Positions 1-8,507 of a stretch of 64,000 nt of DNA are shown in pieces. Position 1 is the first letter of the stretch. The number at the start of each line of letters is the position of its first letter. The position numbers and the translations under genes are program-made. Origin of the DNA: Paenibacillus wynnii (lineage in GTDB: Bacteria > Bacillota > Bacilli > Paenibacillales > Paenibacillaceae); the NCBI RefSeq assembly GCF_030812855.1, contig NZ_JAUSTK010000016.1:39701-103700 (forward strand), written 5' to 3'. The notes beneath the pieces were generated by a model. That model saw only the letters and a program-made list of their open reading frames with translations, was not told where the DNA came from and did no database searches.

Positions 1-66
1 TCCATCAGGGCAGCTATTCAAGAAGTTGCGTCTGATTTGAAAAAACCCACAAAAAAACGAAGATAA
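1..66 (+). CDS. C-terminal end of an unidentified protein, cut by the window edge
   Basis: Frame 1 is open from the first base and stops at TAA (64-66), giving 21 residues that end in a basic, lysine-rich tail (KKPTKKRR). Basic tails are common at C-termini, and the frame has no competing start. The product cannot be named from this much sequence. Confidence 0.4.
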   Translation, partial: SIRAAIQEVASDLKKPTKKRR

Positions 67-496
67 CAAAAACAAGCCAATCATGGTGGTATCTGACCAT
101 AATCGACCTGTTCTTTGTATAGACAAAACGTTATTTAGGGTATAAAGTTCAAGCATTAACATGCGTACAAGCGACTTCAAGAAATCTTTATACGGGTATT
201 ACATAGGTTAGTGGGGGGAACCCTGTCTGGGATTTTGGTTACTTCCCTTCGTGAGTTTTTGCAGTGGGTTAGATTCCTCCTTGGTGGTTTTGCAATCCCG
301 AGGATACCCCACTTTTTTGTGCCTTGGCTAGGTCAAATTCTTTGTACACAACTTATTTCACGTCATCTTTCAAATTAATAGTGACTAGAATTAATAATAA
401 GACATGGGCAAAATCCACCTCATACAAAAAACCAACTTGAATCAACAAAAATTAATAAAACGAGATTTGCTTTCATTGTCGAATTTTCAAAACTAC
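67..496. other. Intergenic, no gene recognised
   Basis: About 430 bases between the truncated rightward gene and the end of the leftward KAP NTPase gene. I see no convincing ORF, tRNA-like fold or strong terminator. A G-rich run (GTGGGGGGAACCC near 211) and a moderately G+C-rich patch at 210-310 stand out from the A+T-rich surroundings but match nothing I know. Confidence 0.4.
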
Positions 497-2209
497 TCAC
501 TCACGAATAAAGCTACTTTCAATAACATTATCTGCAATGAGAATAACTTCAATCCTGATATCTAAATATTTCATTAAATAATGAATTGTTTTTTCTCCTC
601 TGTCTTCCTCATCTCGCGCAGGTATTAAAGATGGATATACATCATTAAAAAATTTGAATTTATGTTCTTCATAATTTTCCCCTGATTTTAATTTAGTTAT
701 AAAGTATCTTGTTCCTAATGGATTAAAATAGTCTACTAAAAACCATTTAATGAAATCAACAGAAGTTAAATTGTATGGGAAACGCTCAGCAACCAATCTT
801 TCTTTTGATAAAATCAATAAATTGATTATTTTTTTCAGTTCTCTTGGCGTTATCTCTTTATCTTTAGCAATATCGCCGATCATAGATACAACAGTGTTCT
901 TTTCCTCTTCCTTAAAAAATTCATTTTGAGGGTTTAATAATTCATTCAGAAAATTCATATAAGAACGCTCAACTGGGAGGTGAAAAGCGGTAGTTACATA
1001 CTTTTGCAGATATTTGTAGCCGAAATCCAATTTTTCCTTTTTAGTTGTATTATCCTGAAAATAAAAATCATTATTCTTAGCTAAAGCTAACGCTACTATT
1101 TCTTCATTCATCGAAATAACATGAATAAGTGAATTGAAAGATAAAAATAATTGAAGCGCTGAGAAGAATTCCACAATTGTTTTCTCCGAACACCTATCCA
1201 ACTCATCGACAAACATAACAATTTTTTCATTATCTTTAATCCAGACTTTTAAAAGATCATCTAAAGATTCCTTTACTTCTTCTCGTGTCCCTAACTTAGC
1301 TTTATAATTAGGAATAAGTACATGCTGAATCATTTTGGCAGAGACAGGTTTAAATAAAATTTGAATTTTTTTGAAAAATGGTATAATAACTTGAAAAATG
1401 GCGGTTATTGATACGACTATCGTTAGCAAGTTTATAAAGATATTGCTATTTTTTATTATATTTAGAATCGTACTATATTGATTCAATTGATTAAAGTAAA
1501 TGTAAAATAGAATGGCGTTTAGTATGATTAAAATTAAACTAGTAACATACGGTACTTTGTTTTTTCTAAAAGAAGGAATTAACCTTCTGAATGAATATGC
1601 AACTCTACCTTTGAAGCCCATGTCAGCATCGTATTTAAGATAAAGCTCTTTAAGAATAGCATACCAAATCATATTCTGATCTTCATATTCTGTTGGATTA
1701 AAGCGAATAAGATGCGTCTTATTATATTTTTTATATACTTCCTCCCTTTTGTCATCAATTTCTTGATTTATAATGACCAATTGCTTTTCAACTAGACGTA
1801 AAAACGTAGATTTCCCTGCACCCCAAGGTCCATAAACACCAATAGTTAAAGGGGGATTTGTCTCTTTGTTGGCAATAAATCGGCTAATCGTTTCAGCTTG
1901 TGGTGTTCGTGATAATAAATCAATTTCACTTTCAATATCAGTAATCATAAAGCCATTATTTCTAGGGAATCCATCGAAAATGTTCTTCTTTTCTTCATTC
2001 TCTTGCTCAATTTCAATTCGCCTTATTTCTTTTTCATGTTTATCTATTTTATTTTGGAGATCATTTATTTTATAGTCTGGATCAAGATGTTCATCATAAT
2101 CAATTTCATGAGAGTTTCCATGTTGTTCGTAATACTCATTACTAAGCTGTGTTTTTAACTCTTCTAATTCATCAGAGAGTATTCTCCTACGTTCTTTTCT
2201 GTCATCCAT
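497..2209 (-). CDS. KAP-family P-loop NTPase with inserted membrane segments
   Basis: 570 aa. The N-terminal 80 residues are charged and probably coiled-coil. A Walker A motif (GPWGAGKS, about residue 128) and a Walker B with the KAP signature (VDELDRC, about residue 336) are clear. Between them lie two hydrophobic helices (about 222-245 and 256-278), the arrangement typical of KAP NTPases, which anchor the ATPase on the inner face of the membrane. Family members are frequent in mobile and defence regions (for example the QatA protein of the Qat system); no QatBCD partners are visible, so an anti-phage role is inference from family and location. The gene stands alone, downstream of the sigK 3' half and outside the intervening element. 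Confidence 0.85.
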   Translation of the reverse strand: MDDRKERRRILSDELEELKTQLSNEYYEQHGNSHEIDYDEHLDPDYKINDLQNKIDKHEKEIRRIEIEQENEEKKNIFDGFPRNNGFMITDIESEIDLLSRTPQAETISRFIANKETNPPLTIGVYGPWGAGKSTFLRLVEKQLVIINQEIDDKREEVYKKYNKTHLIRFNPTEYEDQNMIWYAILKELYLKYDADMGFKGRVAYSFRRLIPSFRKNKVPYVTSLILIILNAILFYIYFNQLNQYSTILNIIKNSNIFINLLTIVVSITAIFQVIIPFFKKIQILFKPVSAKMIQHVLIPNYKAKLGTREEVKESLDDLLKVWIKDNEKIVMFVDELDRCSEKTIVEFFSALQLFLSFNSLIHVISMNEEIVALALAKNNDFYFQDNTTKKEKLDFGYKYLQKYVTTAFHLPVERSYMNFLNELLNPQNEFFKEEEKNTVVSMIGDIAKDKEITPRELKKIINLLILSKERLVAERFPYNLTSVDFIKWFLVDYFNPLGTRYFITKLKSGENYEEHKFKFFNDVYPSLIPARDEEDRGEKTIHYLMKYLDIRIEVILIADNVIESSFIRE

Positions 2210-2306
2210 TTTTCAAATCACCTTTGTTATTGTATTTTCCCGTTGTATAACGACAATGTGTGCAGTTAGAACACGCATAAAAGAATCTACCGTTTCACTG
2301 TTTTTC

Positions 2307-2492
2307 TTAATTACCATGAGCTTTTACAGCTAACGCAAAAAATTGTTCATTGATGATTTTGATATCTTTATATGTCCTTCGGCATCCTAAATAATTACTA
2401 CATCCTACAAACAAAGGACTCTTCTCTTGGCAAGAATTCCTGTTCTGCATGTCAATATTTATACTGGCTGTCTCATGTTCATATTTATCCAA
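2307..2492 (-). pseudogene. Remnant with topoisomerase-type C4 zinc-finger motif
   Basis: A 61-codon frame opening with TTG contains GCSNYLGCRRTYKD. This resembles the GCSNYPxCxxT signature of the C4 zinc ribbons at the C-terminus of type I topoisomerases and of some nuclease or helicase proteins. The first Cys pair is incomplete and there is no good ribosome-binding site, so this is probably the tail of a lost gene. Naming a parent gene is not possible. Confidence 0.35.
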
Positions 2493-2560
2493 ATTATAAC
2501 ATCATATTTCAAAAGTTTTACATGGAAATCCTACTTTTTACATAATTCTTTTGAACTACA

Positions 2561-2773
2561 CGTCTAATTTCCGACAACAAAAAGGTTGAGAAAACAATTC
2601 TGAGTGAAGAAAGCGAAATTTTTAATATATTGAACCGCTTCGGAATACGACATAACCGACTAAAAGACCAAATATTAAATTACGATGCGGAAGTTTACTT
2701 CCCTTGGATGTTCTATTATTTCCTATCAAGCTTTGACGCCTTCGCGAAGTTGCAAGCCCGTCAATCAAACTAA
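2561..2773 (+). pseudogene. C-terminal remnant of an unidentified gene
   Basis: The plus-strand frame from about 2561 to TAA at 2771-2773 reads like natural protein (charged helix, then aromatic-rich segment with FPWMFYYFLSS). It has no start codon or ribosome-binding site, and an in-frame TGA lies just upstream (about 2552). It appears to be the last 70 residues of a gene whose front was lost. I do not recognise the family; helical tails of this kind occur in abortive-infection proteins, but that is only an impression. Confidence 0.4.
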
Positions 2774-3350
2774 AGCAATGTCGGGGACGAAAAAAGTAAA
2801 TAAAGACCTATAAAGGGCTGGGGCTTACGCATATAATCGGGTTACACATTTGTTTGACTCGACGCCATACCATCGACAAAAAGTGCGGAACAATCGCCGG
2901 GACTCCTAACCATTCGTGTTACCCTTTCAGAAGTTTCCCAACCCTTATAACGAAGTTTTACGGGTGCTATTATGGATCCCTGTTTTTCGCTATAAGGCAA
3001 AAAAATAAGACCCCGCCGCCTTCCGTTGCGTTCAACAGTCAGCAAAGCGGGGGGGATTGAGTAACAGCGGTCATACGGCATTACTTGAAGCGTCGGCAGT
3101 TGCTTTTTTTCCGATACACTTTATTTCCCGATCGACCTGTTGTTCCGTCAGTCAAGCTTCATGATCGCTGTTTTGCGTGATATTGTACCGCTACACGTCC
3201 GAAGTCGAACGTCCCTTGTTCAAGCGCCGTTTTGAAGTTTTCTTTATGCGTACCAATGCTGTAAACCCCTTAAGTTTGATACGTCCTTACGTCGCGGGGT
3301 CAAGCCGTTTTGTGACAAAAAAAAGCGCCGGGGGTTAGCCCGACGCCTAC
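2774..3350. other. Decayed phage-like region, no intact gene
   Basis: Open frames on both strands are short and unconvincing. One minus-strand fragment (3160-3270, 36 codons, containing GTHKENFKTALEQGTFDFGR) reads like protein but has no start and follows a stop. Another minus frame (2842-3081) is open but of doubtful composition. With the two neighbouring fragments this suggests a degraded prophage or conjugative segment. Confidence 0.35.
3316..3346 (-). terminator. Rho-independent terminator
   Basis: On the minus strand a G+C-rich hairpin (GCGTCGGGCTAACCCCCGGCGC) is followed directly by eight T residues. It lies just after the stop of the small gene at 3353-3643. Confidence 0.75.
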
Positions 3351-3352
3351 GA

Positions 3353-3643
3353 TTATAATTTATCAATCAATTCTTCTGCTTCCCTTAGTTCGTCACTGTC
3401 AAAGTCATCTTTGAACGCATCATATAACTTATGCGCCGCCCTTCTGCTCATACTCGCTTGCCCTTCGTAAAGGTATTGAAAGGTTTCGGCTTCACGAAGT
3501 TGATATTGGATCGCGTTCGTCTTCTTTTTCAAACTCTTAAAACCGTTCGCTTCGTTCTCTTTTCCTTCCGCCATACTGGTACTCACTAAGTAGTCGTTAA
3601 CATGGTCACGAATTATATCTACAAGTTTGGAAGTCATTGACAT
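3353..3643 (-). CDS. Small helical hypothetical protein
   Basis: 96 aa, acidic, predicted all-helical, with no membrane segment. A ribosome-binding site (GAGAGGGG) precedes the ATG and a strong terminator follows the stop, so this small gene looks expressed and complete. Neighbouring fragments look phage-derived and this may be a surviving phage or plasmid gene. Function not recognised. Confidence 0.55.
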   Translation of the reverse strand: MSMTSKLVDIIRDHVNDYLVSTSMAEGKENEANGFKSLKKKTNAIQYQLREAETFQYLYEGQASMSRRAAHKLYDAFKDDFDSDELREAEELIDKL

Positions 3644-3773
3644 AGGATATAAACCCCTCTCTATTTATAAAGACTAGACTAATATTACCACATTTTAGGC
3701 AGCCAATTCGACGAAATAAGCGCGGGGAACGAATCCCCGACGCCTATCAATTCACCTACCTTTATCTGCTTTA

Positions 3774-3995
3774 CTACGCTGATAATTGCTTTTCAACCTT
3801 GTTGTACGCTTCGTTGTATGCTTCTTGCAAACCCTCGACATGTCCGAAGTTACTTGATGCACTCTTATGCGTTTAGTTGAATCCGTAATCCTTGTCGCTA
3901 TGCGGCGATGGTAATTCGATGATCGTTCGCGGTCTGGAATTTTCAAGCTTCCGTTGAATTTCCACCATATGCGTGGCGATTTCGTCCGTTGACAT
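3774..3995 (-). pseudogene. Small phage-like gene with in-frame stop
   Basis: The frame starting at ATG 3995 reads MSTDEIATHMVEIQRKL and continues to a TAA about 40 codons later. The same frame resumes beyond it with protein-like sequence (SNFGHVEGLQEAYNEAYNKV) and ends at TAG (3774-3776). Reading through gives one plausible small protein, so a single nonsense mutation has probably inactivated it. A longer overlapping frame (3752-4219) has an abnormal basic, serine/threonine/arginine-rich composition and is rejected. Confidence 0.5.
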
Positions 3996-4249
3996 ATCGT
4001 TGTAATTTTCATCGCTGTGATTTCCTTACCGTCAATAAGAAGTCGTTTGCATCTGGAAAAGTAATTACGACGCTTTGACATCCCCGTTTGACGCGGTTCG
4101 TTGTAAGACATTCGGCGAAAATCACAGAGCCTCCTAAAGGCGTTCTTTCTATATGCAGTGTTTGATACAACTATGTTTACTTGGCATGAAGCTAAAGAGC
4201 ATTTGGCATCCGTAGACAAGTCGCAAGTCGCTGTCTATATGCTTTATTA

Positions 4250-4788
4250 CTAACGGATAATACTCGTAGTTATGACACTGTGCTCATCGCTTCCCTTATA
4301 AAACTCATGATACAGCTTCATGAGTGCCCTTTTCTCAATCCGCGACACATAACTCCGCGAGATCCCAAGCTCCTTCGCGATCTCCCACTGCGTCCTCTCT
4401 TCCCCACCAGTATCCAGCCCAAACCGCCCTACGACAACTTCCTTCTCCCGGTCATCCAGAATCTCCAGGTTGCGGTATATCTTACTCTTCTCAATGTTAA
4501 GATCTACTGTAATCAGCAGATCGTCGGCTCCCGAGCCTAGAATATCTATCAACGTAATTTCATTACCTTCCTTGTCCGTTCCGATGGGATCGTGCAGCGA
4601 CACATCTTTGCGGGTCTTTTTCAACGATCTTAAGTGCATCAGGATCTCATTCTCAATACAACGGGCAGCAAAAGTAGCCAGCTTGGTTCCCTTATTAGGA
4701 CGGTAGCTCTCGATAGCCTTGATGAGTCCAATCGTTCCGATGGAGATCAAATCCTCCATATCCTCACCGGTATTGTCGAATTTTTTGA
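4250..4788 (-). pseudogene. sigK: sigK 3' half (spoIIIC-like), disconnected from its 5' half
   Basis: From the codon pair KKFDNTGED onward this matches the C-terminal two thirds of sigma-K: region 2 ([20 protein letters not shown]) through region 4.2 ([20 protein letters not shown]). The upstream codons are element sequence, and the frame's own ATG (4843) gives a meaningless N-terminus. It becomes a gene only when joined to the 5' half at 35919-36118 across the TCAA core. Two oddities compared with the complete copy at 6884-7585: a Trp replaces the Arg of the conserved TQREIA motif, and the last two residues are replaced by a 14-residue tail. DNA identity with the complete copy is about 90% by hand alignment. 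Confidence 0.9.
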
Positions 4789-4811
4789 GGTTATGAACAC
4801 GATACGATCTC
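4785..4811. other. Left attachment site of the element (core plus inverted repeat)
   Basis: Core TTGA (TCAA on the minus strand) at 4785-4788, then repeat arm 4788-4811. The arm matches the reverse complement of 35894-35917 at 20 of 24 positions; shared stretches are AGGTT and ACACGAT. In the predicted excised circle the two arms flank CAAC symmetrically, as expected of a serine-recombinase attP. Confidence 0.8.
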
Positions 4812-4843
4812 AAATGGCATATCGGCAACCAAACATGCTCCAA

Positions 4844-5115
4844 TCACATATCTCCCTCTATGTTCCAATCCTTCAACAAAATCGAGTACGACGTTGTTTG
4901 GGCTTTTGCGCTTCCTTCATTCGGCACTGGGTAAGGGAATCCATATGAAAAAAACATAGAGTCTTACTCACATATGATTTTTTCGCCATAAAAGAATAAG
5001 ATAAATGCTCTCATTCATAAGTTATTTGATATTTCATAATGGCTTCAGTTTATGACGTAGGTTTATTAAAATGTCCAGTACATTTTTACTGTTGTTTTAA
5101 ACATAAATGCAGTTT
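4844..5115. other. Element left end, no gene recognised
   Basis: Sequence between the left arm and the first cargo gene. Only short frames without ribosome-binding sites are present. Confidence 0.4.
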
Positions 5116-6387
5116 TTATTCATTTCTAGCTTGTATCATCTTATTAACCCAATTAGTCAGTCTACCTGATTTATTTTCGGCAGCGTACCACTTACCATTA
5201 ACAGTAACAACTTCACACTGATCAGTTAACAAATGCAATGTTTTCTTTTCAAAAGTAGTCAGTCTCTTTTCAGAAAGACTCTTTATAAGATCTTCTAGTT
5301 TTGCACCTTTTTGGTCCAACCATTTTTGGAACCCAGGATCCTCTGTATTAAGCTCCTGATGTAAGCAAAGCCAATTGATTATGAACCACTCTACTTCGTC
5401 AAGTTCCGCAGGTTTCCACTCCCCAAATAATGGCTCATGATCTAACCCTTCTTTTGGGATATAAATATACCTTGTTTCCCACCCTATTTTATCATCATTT
5501 TTTGTGGCTTTAGTCAGCAGAAATGGATGAAAGCCTTCAATATCAAGATCTTCACCAAAGATTTCATCACTAAGGTTGTATTTATAGCTTAGCTTTGTCC
5601 AAATAAACTCAAGGAGTATTAAAAATGGATTGTGTGTTGATGAACCATAGAAATTCCAGTTACCTTCCCGATCTAGAGGACTTATGTAAGGCATAGCATC
5701 GAGTTTTGCTAATACGCTATTATTACATATAATTAGATCGGGAAAGACTGTTGGACTAAAGCCCTTAATGCCTAAGTTCTTTTCTATATATTTATAAAAC
5801 GCTTCTCTTAGAGCAAATTCAGAGGAATATCCATAGTAACCAAATATAATTCTAACTGGCATCATTTCTTCTATTAACAAGCTGTGATATATCATTTGTT
5901 CATGTAAAGGTAGGTCTTTCACTTCTTCATAGTCAGGGAGTTTTTTCTGAACTACATGTCTGAACGCATCTCTAAACGCTTTCATATTTAACAACTCATT
6001 ATTTGGTTCAGTAATTGAGTATATTTTCCGCATTTTATCGTATGCATCTATCAAGCCATCTTGATACAAGTTTTTTTTAACTTCTAGGACTGCAATTACT
6101 TGAGAGAGCTCATATATAAATTTGCCTGTATACGGGATGGCTTCACCTTCTCCCTCTACTATCATACAGTCTATTTCATTACTAAACTCACCTAATTCAT
6201 TCCGTATTTTTCCGGACACAATCCTTATATCTAATCCTTTAAATATAGCCTTATTCAGGAGATTGGCTGTAAGCCCTTCATACATATCGCCAATTGTAGG
6301 ACCGTGCTTAATTATGCTGTATTTTTTCAATAATTCTTTTTCCTTGGTCATAAGAGAATTCAATAGATCGGCTACTGTTGTAATCAA
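5116..6387 (-). CDS. DUF6602-like protein, putative PD-(D/E)XK nuclease
   Basis: About 423 aa starting at TTG 6387, which has a well-placed GAGGTGG eight bases upstream; an in-frame ATG at 6411 lacks one. Residues 25-105 contain the elements of a PD-(D/E)XK nuclease core: GDMYEGL, then EIDCMIV, then VLEVKK. This combination is typical of DUF6602 proteins, a family common in defence islands. The rest is mixed helical and uncharacterised. It is the only gene between the complete sigK and the left end of the element. Nuclease activity and target are inferred, not shown. Confidence 0.6.
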   Translation of the reverse strand: MITTVADLLNSLMTKEKELLKKYSIIKHGPTIGDMYEGLTANLLNKAIFKGLDIRIVSGKIRNELGEFSNEIDCMIVEGEGEAIPYTGKFIYELSQVIAVLEVKKNLYQDGLIDAYDKMRKIYSITEPNNELLNMKAFRDAFRHVVQKKLPDYEEVKDLPLHEQMIYHSLLIEEMMPVRIIFGYYGYSSEFALREAFYKYIEKNLGIKGFSPTVFPDLIICNNSVLAKLDAMPYISPLDREGNWNFYGSSTHNPFLILLEFIWTKLSYKYNLSDEIFGEDLDIEGFHPFLLTKATKNDDKIGWETRYIYIPKEGLDHEPLFGEWKPAELDEVEWFIINWLCLHQELNTEDPGFQKWLDQKGAKLEDLIKSLSEKRLTTFEKKTLHLLTDQCEVVTVNGKWYAAENKSGRLTNWVNKMIQARNE

Positions 6388-6388
6388 T

Positions 6389-6631
6389 TTAAATCCACCT
6401 CTCAACTGCATTATACTTCCAGTATACTATCAAGAGAGCATATGATCGCAGAATCAATGATAATATTCTTATACTTTTCAACAATTTTAGCTGGGCTAAA
6501 GTTAGATGTAGCTTTCCGCTAACCCTCTCCTTCTTCGGGAGATATTTTTTAAGAGTACTCTTACTAATCCCAATAATATCAACAACTCTTCTCATTCTGT
6601 GTGTTCGAATCATCATAATCGCATTATTCAT
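6389..6631 (-). pseudogene. Short frame with helix-turn-helix-like stretch, probably a remnant
   Basis: 80 codons; the first 40 include VVDIIGISKSTLKKYL, which has a helix-turn-helix look. The second half is hydrophobic and unlike a soluble regulator, and the frame overlaps the ribosome-binding site of the DUF6602 gene. It may be the N-terminus of a lost regulator followed by read-through. Low confidence. Confidence 0.2.
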
Positions 6632-6883
6632 TAAAGCTTCAAGAGCAAGAAGACAAAGTTTAGCTGTGTTTTCTTTTTTAGAATATATTCACCTCTAATA
6701 TGACCTTTCCTTTTAATAGAATATTTGCCACCAAAACACCCATTAAAATGCAATGTCTGTGATCTCATCAGGTCTTCATTCTCTAGAGGAAACCCATCAA
6801 AACAAAAAGCAACTCATCCGCAGACAAGTCGCCATTTTAACGTCTTTTAAGAAATACTACTTTATTAATTATCGTTTCATTTC
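6632..6883. other. Intergenic downstream of the complete sigK
   Basis: About 250 bases without a convincing gene. The motif GCAGACAAGTCGC at 6819-6831 resembles GTAGACAAGTCGC at 4213-4225, downstream of the sigK 3' half. The homology between the two sigK 3' regions may therefore extend weakly beyond the coding part. Confidence 0.35.
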
Positions 6884-7585
6884 TTACCGCTTCACCTTAT
6901 AAAACTCATGATACAGCTTCATGAGCGCTCTTTTCTCAATCCGCGAAACATAACTGCGCGATATCCCAAGTTCCTTCGCAATCTCCCTCTGAGTCCTCTC
7001 TTCCCCGCCTGTATCTAGCCCGAACCGCCCAACCACAACTTCCTTCTCCCGGTCGTCCAGAATATCAAGGTTCCGGTATATTTTACTCTTCTCAATATTA
7101 AGGTCTACAGTAAGCAGCAGATCGTCTGCTCCGGAGCCCAAGATATCTATCAATGTGATTTCATTACCCTCTTTGTCCGTTCCTATCGGATCGTGCAGTG
7201 ACACGTCCTTCCGGGTCTTTTTCAACGATCTTAAGTGCATCAGGATCTCATTCTCTATGCAGCGGGCAGCAAAAGTGGCCAGTTTTGTCCCCTTGTTGGG
7301 ACGGTAGCTTTCGATCGCCTTGATGAGTCCAATCGTTCCTATGGAGATCAAATCCTCCATATCCTCACCTGTATTGTCGAATTTTTTTACTATATGAGCG
7401 ACTAAGCGTAGATTATGTTCAATTAGTATATTCCGAGATTTGGAATCTCCTTCCGCCATACGTCCTAAATGTAGGCTCTCTTCTGTCTCCGTTAACGGCT
7501 GTGGAAATGCATTGTTCCTAACGTAAGACACCAGCAGTGTCAGTTCTTTTATTAGCAGCGCGACGGCACTTATCAGTCCAGGCAC
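6884..7585 (-). CDS. sigK: Complete pro-sigma-K (second copy, inside the element)
   Basis: Mother-cell late sporulation sigma factor. 233 aa from a GTG start at 7585, eight bases after GGGAGGTG; the ATG at 7621 would add 12 residues before that site and is rejected. Residues 1-20 form the hydrophobic pro-sequence, followed by [11 protein letters not shown], the usual start of mature sigma-K. Regions 2 and 4 are complete, with the canonical TQREIA and [13 protein letters not shown] sporulation-type promoter lies upstream at 7652-7682. This copy needs no DNA rearrangement, so it could supply sigma-K without excision. It lies downstream of the recombinase operon on the same strand. Confidence 0.93.
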   Translation of the reverse strand: MPGLISAVALLIKELTLLVSYVRNNAFPQPLTETEESLHLGRMAEGDSKSRNILIEHNLRLVAHIVKKFDNTGEDMEDLISIGTIGLIKAIESYRPNKGTKLATFAARCIENEILMHLRSLKKTRKDVSLHDPIGTDKEGNEITLIDILGSGADDLLLTVDLNIEKSKIYRNLDILDDREKEVVVGRFGLDTGGEERTQREIAKELGISRSYVSRIEKRALMKLYHEFYKVKR

Positions 7586-7651
7586 TTGCGACACCTCCCG
7601 TATATGTACAATGAATCCCATCTGTGAGCCCTACGGGTTCATGGTCATTGT

Positions 7652-7682
7652 TATTGTATGTGGGTGGATGCCTAGAAGTGCC
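7652..7682 (-). promoter_or_regulatory. Sporulation-type promoter of the complete sigK
   Basis: Minus-strand CATACAATA at 7660-7652 fits both the sigma-E (CATACAnT) and sigma-K (CATAnnnTA) -10 consensus. GGCACTTCTAGG lies about 16-20 bases upstream. The same block precedes the 5' half at 36118, and degraded copies lie at 20954 and 33985; conservation between copies supports function. Confidence 0.7.
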
Positions 7683-7756
7683 TGTACAGCAAAAACAGGT
7701 GCATAAATTAACTTAAAAATTGATTTCTCTTTAAAAGACGTCCTACATTTTGTGGG

Positions 7757-8242
7757 TTACCAATCTGACAGATCGAGCTCTCGCTTACAAACGTCGCACT
7801 GTACTTTAACCACCAAACCAAATCCAGTTGGAATAAAAATGTAAGCAAGTTTTGCTCCGGTCACATCCTCTGGCTTACAAGAGTCCCATTCATTTATTTT
7901 CTGTTCCATCTCCCCAGACACATGAAAATCCATCCCTGTACTCTCGGATATATTCTTGGGCCCCAGTAATTGATCACGTATATGACCAACATAAATCAAA
8001 CGCTCAATTTCATCAATTACGTTGGCGAAGTCGTGTACGTTCATATTAAGACCATAATTTCGGTTTAGTCCTCGGTAATGTTGTAAAAAAACTCTCTTCG
8101 CATCGATTTCGGTGTACCCTAACCGCTTTAATTCATTTATTACTCCAACAGCATAAAGTTTTCCCTTCAACCTCAGATCATCCATCTTTCCAGATCCCCG
8201 CTTCCTTTGTGTGCTATCTAATCGTACTTTTAAAAGGCTCAA
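7757..8242 (-). CDS. Hypothetical protein downstream of the recombinase
   Basis: 161 aa, overlapping the preceding gene by four bases (ATGA), so probably translationally coupled in the recombinase operon. The middle is helical; the C-terminus has a lone CxxC (CDVCKREL). An internal ATG (MDDLRLKGKL) is an alternative start. Family not recognised. Position in the recombinase operon makes it a candidate accessory factor for integration or excision, which is inference. Confidence 0.6.
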   Translation of the reverse strand: MSLLKVRLDSTQRKRGSGKMDDLRLKGKLYAVGVINELKRLGYTEIDAKRVFLQHYRGLNRNYGLNMNVHDFANVIDEIERLIYVGHIRDQLLGPKNISESTGMDFHVSGEMEQKINEWDSCKPEDVTGAKLAYIFIPTGFGLVVKVQCDVCKRELDLSDW

Positions 8243-8487
8243 CTATTCTTATTGCTCATCCTTTTAAAATAGGTTTCGGAGCACCACTGAATGAGATTTT
8301 CTCTTTCTTTCTCATGAAGTTTTACAATCTGGTTCAACACAAAAACACGCTGAGCCACATCTTTAGTAAATAGCAGCTGATCCCTATAGTAATTCCTTTG
8401 AGTATCGAAAGGTGAGTTGCATCTTTTATGTTCCCTATATGTTTCCACTAGATCTAGGTGTAGTTTATATATCTCCATGAACCCCAT
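8239..8487 (-). CDS. Small helical hypothetical protein in recombinase operon
   Basis: 82 aa, charged and helical, 20 bases after the recombinase stop and overlapping the next gene by four bases. Small proteins next to large serine recombinases are sometimes directionality factors (SprB in SPbeta is one). Nothing in the residues proves that here. Confidence 0.55.
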   Translation of the reverse strand: MGFMEIYKLHLDLVETYREHKRCNSPFDTQRNYYRDQLLFTKDVAQRVFVLNQIVKLHEKERENLIQWCSETYFKRMSNKNS

Positions 8488-8507
8488 AATTCTCTGATCC
8501 TCTCTTG

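Noticed and set aside
497..2209. Qat system
   Set aside because: A KAP NTPase is present but no QatB, QatC (QueC-like) or QatD (TatD-like) gene is nearby.
3752..4219. 155-codon open frame on the minus strand
   Set aside because: Abnormally basic and Ser/Thr/Arg-rich. A different frame in the same place reads like a real protein interrupted by one stop.
4789..4843. ATG of the 197-codon frame as a true N-terminus of a second sigma factor
   Set aside because: The first 18 codons are element sequence including the att arm. The sigma-K similarity begins exactly at the core.
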